From Mrakia gelida (Eukaryota; Basidiomycota; Tremellomycetes; Cystofilobasidiales; Mrakiaceae), in assembly GCA_024345305.1 (NCBI GenBank), contig BRON01000006.1, positions 1,364,001 to 1,428,000 on the forward strand: a DNA stretch of 64,000 nt, read 5' to 3'. This document shows positions 43,980-53,858 of the stretch, piece after piece (position 1 is the stretch's first letter; each line of letters opens with the position of its first letter). Both the position numbers and the translations under genes were made by a program. The notes beneath the pieces are model-generated. The model was not told where the DNA came from. It saw nothing but the letters and a program-made list of their open reading frames with translations, and made no database searches.

Positions 43980-45200
43980 TCACAAGCCCATCCTCCTAAA
44001 GTACTCCCTCTCCTTCACCCTCCTTTCCCTCATCTCATCCTCATCTGGCCCCTCCCAGTCCCTTCTCTCCTCCTCCAACCGAACCCGACGCGTCTCCTCG
44101 TCCCGTTTCAGAACTCCCTCCGGCCCAAGCACGAGATCTGCTGCTTCTCGAGAGATAGCAACCAGATCCCGGATGTTTGCCGCACGCTGTTTCTTCGTCT
44201 GTCTCTCGTTGTACGCGTCGCTGTTCTTGGCTATCCTGGCTTGAAGAGCGGCGAACGAGGCGGAGGGAGGAGAGGGTGGAGGGGAGAGGTCCATGGGAAG
44301 ACGAGAAGTGGAAGGAGGGAGGGTTGGAGACTTTGGTATGGGAGGAGATGGTGGTGGGGCTGGAGGGGCAGAGGATGGTGTGAAGACGGGGAGGGAAGAT
44401 CGCGTCCTTCTCGTTGGTGTTGGACGCGGTGATGTCGTCTCCTTCTTCTTCCACTTTTCCCTTTGACTCGTCAACAAATGTTCGTTGTCCTCCAATTCCC
44501 AGCTTGAAGGCTCGACGAGTTTCTGTTTCTTGGAAGGGCCTGCCTCGGAGCGACCAGAAAAGGAGGGTTGAAGGTCGCGGTCGAGGATCGTTGGCTTCCG
44601 CTTGAGGAAAGCACAGTCACGAAGAGAAGAGTAGTCTGTGGGATCAATGTGAGGGAGAGGATTGGACTGTTACATGGAGAGGATATTGAGAAGATGATCA
44701 GCGGCGAGGCACGAGAGCTGGCACCCGTCGAGAAGAAGGACAGATGGACGCACCGAGGAAGACGAAGCGATCGGTCGAGAGAGATGTCCGTTCCTCAGGG
44801 TTGTAAAGACAGGTACGGCGTTGGATGACGGGATTGTCCGCGTTATGTATCGAGTGGGTTTGTAGGGGGGAGGCACGTCGGGAGGAACGCGAGCTGAGAG
44901 AAGAGAAGGAAGGACGGAGGAAGGGGTGAGCTCGACTGGATTCCTCTTCGCCTCACTCTTCTACTCCAGTTCCTCTGCGGCACAAAGCCTCGTGTCTACT
45001 TACATAGGCTTGCTAAAGACTTCTCCCATTTCTCGTACACGCGAAGACGAGCCTCAAGCCAAGCGATCTGGGTCGAGAGAAAGGAGGGAAGAGATGGGAG
45101 GAAGGGATGAGCTCAACGTTTCTGTCCTTCCTTCGATGACTTCTTGGTTGCGACAAAGACGTAAACTTACATATTTCGAGTCTTCCAGTGATCGGGCCAT
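43980..45200 (-). CDS. Uncharacterised basic/acidic coiled protein (306 aa, 4 exons)
   Basis: Exons 45200-45171, 45067-45004, 44893-44754 and 44666-43980 sum to 921 nt, in frame to TGA. The protein begins MARSLEDSKYIAWLEARLRV, then YEKWEKSLASLSRVPPDVPP and YKPTRYITRTIPSSNAVPVF. The middle is basic and Pro/Ser-rich (KKKETTSPRPTPTRRTRSS). The C-terminus is a long charged helix (FAALQARIAKNSDAYNERQT, KKQRAANIRDLVAISREAAD, RRDWEGPDEDEMRERRVKER). No family is recognised; the charge pattern suggests a nuclear or RNA-associated helper (weak inference). It shares a 135-base promoter with the methyltransferase gene. Confidence 0.65.
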
Positions 45201-45335
45201 CTTGATCGAAGCTAGATATCGCTGATCTAAAGTCGAGGTCAAGTGTCGTGACCGTCGAAAGAAAGGGAGGAACTTTCGAGGTGAGCTTCGTTTCGTTTTC
45301 AGCCCTCATCACCTGCTCCCCTCCCTCCCTTCATT
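45201..45335. promoter_or_regulatory. 135-base bidirectional promoter
   Basis: The start codons at 45200 (-) and 45336 (+) are only 135 bases apart. The sequence holds no ACGCGT and no TATA box. The plus-strand leader ends in a CTCCCCTCCCTCCCTTCATT pyrimidine run. Confidence 0.5.
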
Positions 45336-46094
45336 ATGGCTCCTCCAGACTTCAGCTCTCTCGAGTACTGGGAGACTCGTTTCCTCGGTGACTACGAACC
45401 TCCCTCCGGGTTCGAATGGCTCAGCACTCCTTCAGCTCTCGAGCAGCTCGTCCTCGAATGGCACTCCTCTTCCTCTCTCTCCTCCTCTCCCTCCTCCTCT
45501 TCTCCCAGAGTGCTTCACATCGGCTCTGGAACCTCCTCCCTCTCCAACTCCCTTCGAACATGGCTCTCATCCTCCATCCCACCCCCCAACATCCTCAACG
45601 TCGACTACTCCCCTACCGCCGTCGTCTGGGGGAAAGCAAAGGAGGAGGAGGTTTTTGGTCGAGCTCAACAAGCAGAGGAGGGGATGTCCTGGGGAGTCGT
45701 AGATCTCCTAGACCCTACACAACTCCAACACGTCCTCGAAAACACCACCACGACCACCTCTTCTACCTCTCCCTGGTCCCTCATCATCGAGAAATCCACC
45801 TCAGACGCTCTCTCGTGCGGTCCTCTCCTCGAAGGAATCGAACCCCTCACCATCCTCGCTCGCAACCTCGCTCGGATCGCACCGGAAGGAGGAACCTGGC
45901 TGGCTCTCAGCTACAGCTCGGATAGGTTCCCGAAGGATAATCTCGAGGGGTATTGGGTGGTGGAGAAGGTGGTGAAGGTTTCAGCGAGGAGTGGGAGGGA
46001 AGGGAAAGAGGAGGGAGAGACGAAGGTTGGAGTTCCGGTGGTCGAGCATGGGATCTACGTGTTGAGGAGGACTGGGAAGGGGCTGGAGGTGTAG
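45336..46094 (+). CDS. Class I SAM-dependent methyltransferase, EEF1AKMT4/METTL-like (252 aa)
   Basis: A single-exon gene, unusual in this window. The N-terminus LEYWETRFLGDYEPPSGFEW matches the EEF1AKMT4/METTL13 type (xxYWdxRY...fdW). Motif I is RVLHIGSGTSSLSNSLRTWL and motif II is NILNVDYSPTAVVW. WGVVDLLDP and WSLIIEKSTSDALSCGP correspond to the D-(I/V)-(I/V)-x-K-G-T-x-D-A-L block of lysine/N-terminal methyltransferases of eEF1A, here with IIEKSTSDAL. The C-terminus is VVEHGIYVLRRTGKGLEV, then TAG. It is probably a cytosolic protein methyltransferase; eEF1A as substrate is inference from family. The stop codon is immediately followed by ATG (TAGATG). Confidence 0.85.
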   Translation: MAPPDFSSLEYWETRFLGDYEPPSGFEWLSTPSALEQLVLEWHSSSSLSSSPSSSSPRVLHIGSGTSSLSNSLRTWLSSSIPPPNILNVDYSPTAVVWGKAKEEEVFGRAQQAEEGMSWGVVDLLDPTQLQHVLENTTTTTSSTSPWSLIIEKSTSDALSCGPLLEGIEPLTILARNLARIAPEGGTWLALSYSSDRFPKDNLEGYWVVEKVVKVSARSGREGKEEGETKVGVPVVEHGIYVLRRTGKGLEV

Positions 46095-46433
46095 ATGATC
46101 GATCAGAGGTGAGTTTACAGCGTAACAAGTGGCAATTTTGCAGCTGGGAACGAGCAGCGAAGCTGATCTTGGACGCGTTCGCTTTCTTGAAGATCGGTCG
46201 GACGCGAGGTTTCGCTTCTTCCCTACGCTTGTCTCTTTTCGATATAGGAGGTCCCGAGAGTGAGTACCCAGTTTCCTTTCTCCTTTGCGGTCGTCATGGT
46301 ACGTGGTTCTGGAATACAGAGCTGACCTCTTCCTTCCCTTTCCCCTCACTCAGCTCGCGCAGAGACACCCTCTCTCGCTGCCTCTTTCGCCAGCGAACAG
46401 GATGCTCCTCCCAAAGAGACCGACTCTTCGTAG
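46095..46433 (+). CDS. Possible 69-aa protein starting directly after the methyltransferase stop
   Basis: Exons 46095-46108, 46144-46259 and 46354-46433 sum to 210 nt, in frame from ATG to TAG. Translation: MIDQSWERAAKLILDAFAFL, KIGRTRGFASSLRL, SLFDIGGPETRAETPSLAAS, FASEQDAPPKETDSS. The second intron has a normal donor and an AGAGCTGACCTC branch site. The first would be only 35 nt, short for this genome, so the start is uncertain. No family is recognised. It could also be an alternative 3' part of the methyltransferase transcript. Confidence 0.35.
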
Positions 46434-46864
46434 GTAGAAGCTCTTCTGCTGCATCATGAGGTTCGTTCCTCTCCTCGCTCTCGACGCGGCGCACCTGCTG
46501 ATCGTCTCCTCCTTCTCCCTTCGCGTTCGTGGTTACAGGGCTGGCCGATGAGACCTCGATCTACGATGATCCACTCTGGTGCTTCAGCATAGCTTGGTGA
46601 AGCGATCGATGAGCTTTGCCGCCTGGGAAAGCAAGAGTTCAGCGAACGCGAGTCTCGACACGCTCGACGGCCACCCTTCATCACTGTCCCTTTCTCTCCA
46701 GCGTTCTTGTTCTTCGAAAATCCCTTGTGATTCAAGACCGTCAAATGGAAGAGAAAATGAAAGCCCGTACGACCGACCTCTAGATCCCAACGCTGCTCCC
46801 TTCCTCTTCCAACCAAGCTGCTCCTCCTCTCCCTCCTCCGCTCGACGCGTCTCGTCTCAAACTC
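46434..46864. other. Intergenic region upstream (plus side) of the EMC7 stop
   Basis: 431 bases. An intron-like stretch (GTTCGTTCC ... CTGCTGATC ... GGTTACAG, about 46454-46539) suggests the plus-strand transcript is spliced further; the exon after it reads ADETSIYDDPLWCFSIAW in one frame. I could not join it in frame to the small gene before it. Confidence 0.3.
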
Positions 46865-48033
46865 CTACTTTTTCTTCTTCCCTCCTCCTCCCCCTCCCTT
46901 CCCACCCTTCTTCACGAACGCAGCTGCAGCGGCAGGAGAGTAAGGAGGCGTCACCACAGCGGCTCCTTCGTCCTCTGAACGAGAGGGCAGCGAGGTGAGG
47001 CTTCCTTGTCCTGCCATGAGCTTGTTGGCTTCGCTCATAACTTCGGGGTCCATGTTTTTCTGTACGAACGTGAACGAGGAAGTGCGAGCACCGTTAGCGG
47101 TTTGTACTGTGCTTGAGGGGCGAGGAGCACAAGCGAGCGGGCTACATAGTCGAACGAGAAAGAGAACGAGAACGAGAGTCGGTGGACTCACCAACAACCA
47201 AGGCAAGCCCAGCATCATCACTCCACTAGCCATCATCATGAGGATCATGGGACTCTTGAGCATCGTAAAGATCTGGAAGGATCCTTGTTCGGTGTAGAAG
47301 TTGAGGGTTCCGAGGGGGACGAGTTGAAGAGGGTAAGGGAGGGAGCCGACCGAGGGGGGGGAGAGAGGATCGAAGGGGAGGACGGCGGAGGCGGCGTGGA
47401 TGGCTACGAAGGGGGAGGGAGTGGCGTCGGAGGAGGAGGAGGAGTCCGTGGACGGAGGAGGTGGGATGGTGATGACCAGCTGAGAGGGGAAGAAGGGGAA
47501 GGGAGAGGTGAGCTCGAAGAAGGGAAGGGGAGGAGAGGAGATGGATGGAACGACGATGATTGAGGGAGGAGGATGAAAAGGGACGAACGTCTTGGAAGTG
47601 ATGGGATGCGGAGAGGACTTGGAGGGTATGGAGTCCTGGTTCGACATCGGAGCTGAGGAAAGGAACGAGAGCAGCAAAGAAGGAAGGAACGGAGTAGAGA
47701 GGTCAGCTTGGTCCCCTTCCCTTCGGCCAGCTTCTTCTTCCTCTCATCCATGCTCTGCAACTCACAACTTGAACGACCCATCCTTCAAGATGTAGGCATG
47801 CTTAGCTCCGTGATCGAGCGATACGGTCGTCGAGGGTCGTATCGAGGAGATGTCTGGGAAGGGAAGCGAGAAGGAGAAGTCAGGCGAGCTGCTGGCAAGG
47901 AAGGAAGGGTAGAGTTGAGCTGACCTGGGAGGAACTCGTTGAAGGCGATGCTCCCTTCTAAGGGTAGAGATGAGACGGAAGAGGACAGGGAGAGAGCTGC
48001 AGTAGCTGCTACGGCGAAGAAGGGGACGAGCAT
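46865..48033 (-). CDS. EMC7: ER membrane protein complex subunit 7
   Basis: EMC7 is a lumenal beta-sandwich subunit, with one membrane helix, of the EMC insertase. The start ATG is at 48033, with signal peptide MLVPFFAVAATAALSLSSSV and mature start near SLPLEGSIAF. The beta domain has ISSIRPSTTVSLDHGAKHAY, ILKDGSFK and FVPFHPPPS...; conserved PYPLQL leads into TLNFYTEQGSFQIFTMLKSP and the helix MILMMMASGVMMLGLPWLLV. Then KNMDPEVMSEANKLMAGQGS matches the family's M-D-P-x-x-x-x-E tail. It ends in a Gly/Lys-rich GGKGGGGGGKKKK and TAG. About five exons. It is divergent from the dihydroorotate dehydrogenase-like gene. Confidence 0.88.
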
Positions 48034-48675
48034 GGAAGGGAAGGGAGGCGAGGTGATGGCTGTTGAGGTGAGCTCGACGAGGTTCGTTTTGTTCGGGAAG
48101 AGATAGAAGGGAGAGAGAAAAAAAAATGCTTTCGAAGGGACTTTTTCGAGACATCTCACTTCCTGCTCTTGAGATTGATCCCTTAGACGAGCAATCTTTC
48201 CCACCGGCAACGAACCCGTCGCGTCGTGACGGGAGCGATCTCCTCCCTCCCGTCTTCTTTCGGTTCAGACTCGACCTCTTGGTGGGTTCTGGGCTCAGAT
48301 CTTCTAGTGAGTTTTTGTGTCTTTCTGCGCCCCACATTCGAGGAAGAGCGTCAAGCTGAACCCGACTTTAACGTTGGTCTCGTTCAATCAGCGTCGAACT
48401 TCAGGTGAGCTCGACGCTCGCCAGGTGCATTTTCTCACAACTTCTCTGTCTGTTTTTACGTGCTTCGATATTCTCTTGACGCTTGATGTGTCTTCGATAA
48501 AAACCTTCCGAGATCACCCGTGAAAAAACTGAAGTCCGGACGAGATAAGAAAAAGGACAGGCCTCCTCCGAAAGCGACCTCGAACGGTGACCTTCGCCCT
48601 CCCTTCCTCCCTTCCTCTCTCCTTCCCCCTACTCCCCTCCTCTTCCCCTCTCTTCTCTAGACATCTACAAAAGCC
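48034..48675. promoter_or_regulatory. Divergent promoter, EMC7 / DHODH-like gene
   Basis: 642 bases between divergent ATGs. An A8-9 tract is present near 48117 and a C/T-rich leader precedes the DHODH ATG. No further gene is supported, although some frames are open. Confidence 0.45.
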
Positions 48676-49977
48676 ATGTCACCTACTCCTTTGCACACCC
48701 TCCTCCTCTCGACTCAGGTCTTCAACTCCTCCTGCCCATGGAGCTCAGAGATCGAGCAGCTCCGTGAGCTCTACGCTTCTCCTTCGACAGGCGCCGTCGT
48801 GACGAGGACTGCTACCCTCGACGGATTCGCTCAGGACTTGAAGATTCATGGGGTACGTATAGCTATGCACCAGCTAGCGCATTTGCTATCGATCTGACCT
48901 CGTCTCTTGCTCGTTCCTTTCTCAAGCATGCTTTCTTTAAGAGCTCAATCTCATCGCTGAACAGCTATGGCTATTCCCCCCACCCTCTCTCCTACTACAT
49001 CTCGGCCGTGAAGACCCTTCTCGAAGAGAACCCATCCTCTACTAAGCCTTTCATCATCTGTGAGCTCTTACTTTCGTCCCCTCGCCGGCCTCAGGAGTCG
49101 ACGAGCTCGCTGACTTCTCCTCCTCGGCTCCTTAGCCATCACCTCCTCCTCGGGCGACGAGCTCTCCAAGATGGCTTCGATGATCATTGACCTGCGAAGG
49201 GAGACAGGCGACCTAAATTCCAAAGTTTCACGTATCGGAATAGAGATCAACACCTCTTGCGTGAGCTTCTCTACATCCCTCGTCCTTCCCGGCTCTCCTC
49301 GCCTTCGCTATCGACTGACCTTTTCGCTCCGTTCATTCGGTCTCTTCCAGCCCAACATCCCCAACCACCCACCGCCAGCCTACACTCCCCTTCAATCTTT
49401 CCCTTCCCTCCTTGCACCCATGCTCGCTTCCCTCCCCCCATCCCAAACCCTCGGCCTCAAGCTTCCTCCCTACGTCCAAATCGGACAGTTCAACGATCTC
49501 CTCGCGTACCTCGAGACTACTGTCGCTGAGGATGGTTCGCCTTCCAAGATCTCATACCTCGCATGCTGTAACACTCTCGGAGGAGTCCTCGGACTGGGCA
49601 GCGAGCTGACGGACGGAGGGGAGGGAGAGTTCGACGTTGACTCGTTCGCGGGGATGGGAGGGGAGGCGGTTCATCCTTTGGCTCTTGGGTGAGTCTTCGA
49701 GCATTCTTCGCCTACTCGAAAGAGCCCAGACGTCCCTTTTTCGATCACTGACTGACCCAATTCTCCCTATCCCTCTCACAGAAACGTCCATCGCCTCTCC
49801 CTCCTCCTCGCCGCCTCCCCTCACGCGTCTCTCCACTCCATCTCTCTCATCGGGATTGGAGGAGCCACGGACTCGAAGAGCGTCAAGAGGTTCATCAGGG
49901 CTGGGGCGTTGGCTGTTGCTTGTGCCACGGCGTTGGGGAAGAAGGGAGTGGGGATCTTTGAGGAGCTGAACGCTTGA
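48676..49977 (+). CDS. Dihydroorotate dehydrogenase, class 1A-like (cytosolic type)
   Basis: A flavoprotein of the DHO_dh family. It begins MSPTPLHTLLLSTQVFNSSC, then PWSSEIEQLRELYASPSTGA and VVTRTATLDGF. Exon 2 gives SSLNSYGYSPHPLSYYISAV. The FMN/catalytic block SRIGIEINTSCPNIPNHPPP holds the Cys that class 1 enzymes use as base (class 2 uses Ser). LGLKLPPYVQIGQFNDL carries the FMN-contacting Lys, and NTLGGVLGLG, GGEAVHPLALG and SLIGIGGATDS complete the phosphate-binding end. There is no N-terminal membrane or mitochondrial segment. It ends in EELNA and TGA at 49975-49977. Five exons. The reaction would be dihydroorotate to orotate with fumarate, by homology to yeast Ura1. A paralogue with changed substrate is possible. 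Confidence 0.85.
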
Positions 49978-50341
49978 GGGAAAGGGCGGAGCGCATTAGA
50001 CATATACGTACGAGTAGAGAGATGGAATGGGTATCAAGGAGCGAGTGGGTAGATGTAGAGATTACGAGAGAGAGAGAGAGAGAGCGTGGGAGGTAGAGTA
50101 GGTTGAGAGAAAGAGCGTTGGACGTGCAAACGATTAGAGTCGACCCGCCGAAGGAAAGCAGACCCAGGGAAAAGTAGACTAGAGGAGTTGAGTGGAGTTA
50201 ATGCTGATGGTGTAAAGTAGTCGTGCACTGAGCGAGAGAATAGAGTACAGATGAAGGGTTGGACCAAGACCGGATCGTGTACAAAAGAGAGAAAAGGAAG
50301 AACAAACCGAGACGCGTCGTCGTCGTCCCCTTATCGAGAGC
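49978..50341. other. Convergent 3' region, DHODH-like / Rab4-like
   Basis: 364 bases between converging genes, containing a (GA)n run at 50066-50084 and one GACGCGTCGTCG at about 50310. No gene is visible. Confidence 0.45.
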
Positions 50342-52118
<1,777 letters not shown>

Positions 52119-52410
52119 CGTATCTATCGGCGTGAGAAGAAGAGGCGAGAAGAAAGGAGGGCGAGGGAGGAGAGAGAGAGAGAGAGACGGAAATGACGTG
52201 GGAGTTGGGAGGACACTCGAGTTGAGGGAGAGAGGTGGTTTGGTTGACCTCTTGGAGGGGAAATATATATTTCATCGAGTCGTTAGAGGTCAACTAGACA
52301 TGTCATACAGACTGAGCTTGAAGCTCCGAGGATTCGATATTTTCCTAATGAGATCGCAACCGACTTCTAACGAACCTCGTCCTCCTCTTCGGACCTCCCA
52401 AACGTCGACC
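52119..52410. promoter_or_regulatory. Bidirectional promoter with AT palindrome, Rab4-like / mL58
   Basis: 292 bases between divergent ATGs. AAATATATATTT at about 52261-52272 is a symmetric TATA-like element, rare in this GC-rich window. A GA repeat (52167-52182) lies near the GTPase start. Confidence 0.4.
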
Positions 52411-53408
52411 ATGTCCTTCCTTCCCTCCCTTCGCTCTTCTTGCTCCTCCTCTTCTTCCTCAGCAGCCGTCGCCTGCTCCTCTTCCACCCCTCTCACCTTC
52501 TCCCGTCGTTCGATCCGTCACATCCCCAAACCGGCCAACGTCCCCAAGTTCAAGCAACAACTTCACCCACAAGGATGGGTCGCTCCTCTTCCCTCGGGAG
52601 CCACCTTCATCTACAACCCTCCTCCAACGATCCCCACCAACAGCTTCACAGTCACTCCTCTAGATCCCATCCTCTCCAAGACAGGGAAGGTCCTCCCAGC
52701 AGGATGGAGGAGAGTCCCAGGTTACGGTCATCTCGCTCCGAGGTTGGACAGGCAGGAGGAAGGATCGGAGAACGAGGCGGTTGAGTACGTCGTTCCAGAG
52801 ACGGTCAAGGCGGAGATCAGGGCGTTGAGGATGGAGAACCCGTTGGTTTGGACGACTAGGGCTCTGGGAAAGAAGTGAGTACTCGGTTCTATCTTTTTCG
52901 TGAGGAAGAAGGGAAGGGGGGTGAGAAGGAGGGAAGGGAGTGAGCTTTTGCGTTTTTCGCTTTCTCGCGAGCTCGACATCTTCCCTTCCTTCCTTCTCCT
53001 TCGCGTCGTATGAGGTACTAGCTCAACGAGCTAGGACATCCCGGCTCAGCGTTTGGTTGAGCCGAGAAATCTCTTCTCGAATTCCACTCTCCCTTTCGCT
53101 CGCTGGCGTTCGTTCTATCTCTTCAGAATCCATCGAAGCTGACCTTCGACCTTCCTTCCTTCCCTTCCTCCCTCCCATCTTCCCTTCCCAACCTTTCCTC
53201 CCTCCTCCTCCCTCCCATCACCCTCGACCCTATCCCTCACCTCGCCCTCTTCAGGTTCTCCCTCCCTCCCCACCACATCCTTCGACTCGCCGAGAACAAG
53301 AAGCACCAGAAGTTCGTGCGAGAGGATCTCAAGCTTCGAACGGAGAGGATGACCATGAGGCAGGTGCTGGCGATGGAGGCGAAGAAGGTTCAGAAGAGCT
53401 TCTGGTAG
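52411..53408 (+). CDS. MRPL20: Mitochondrial large ribosomal subunit protein mL58 (MRPL20 type), 205 aa
   Basis: Exons 52411-52874 and 53255-53408 sum to 618 nt. The N-terminus (MSFLPSLRSSCSSSSSSAAV followed by TFSRRSIRH) is a typical mitochondrial leader. Then IPKPANVPKFKQQLHPQGWV and PLPSGATFIYNPPPTIPTNS match the fungal MRP-L20 domain (FIYNPPPS core). RMENPLVWTTRALGKKF and FVREDLKLRTERMTMRQVLA form the C-terminal helical part, ending KKVQKSFW and TAG. It is a fungal-specific part of the mitoribosome. The intron is 380 nt, long for this window. Confidence 0.82.
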
Positions 53409-53858
53409 AGGGGAGTGCGGAGGGAAGGGATGAACCTGGCTGGGTTGGCTTGGGTAGGGTTGAGGAAGAGGGTGGGAGGGGCAGGGAGGGTCGAGGGTTC
53501 GTCGATGGATGGACGCTTCTTTTTCGGACGTTCTGGTTCGAGAATAGAGATCTTAGAGAAAGGGGTGGGCTCTGTTCGCTCAAGGTACGTTCTTCGGTTC
53601 TTCTCGCCAGCGAAGGACTTCTTTGAGACACAACTCTCGAGGGAAGAGGTCGAAGAGCGCCTCCTCCTCGAACTTCCGAGCTGCCCGGATCCTGCTTTCA
53701 GCCATTCCCCTCGTCATCGACTGACTTCGCAAGTCTGTGTCTCTTCAACGCACGGCTCTGCTTACCTCGAGAAGGAACATCAAGAGGTCAGGAGCGACTC
53801 GTCTTCCCTCCCCTCATCCACCACCTCCCTCTTTCCATCGCCCCCTCTCCTCCTCACG
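53409..53858. other. Intergenic region upstream of metalloprotease copy 2
   Basis: 450 bases between two plus-strand genes. The last 60 bases are pyrimidine-rich, as before other starts here. No other gene is seen. Confidence 0.4.

Noticed and set aside
50066..50084. (GA)n microsatellite
   Set aside because: Short simple repeat in a 3' intergenic region, with no sign of a function.
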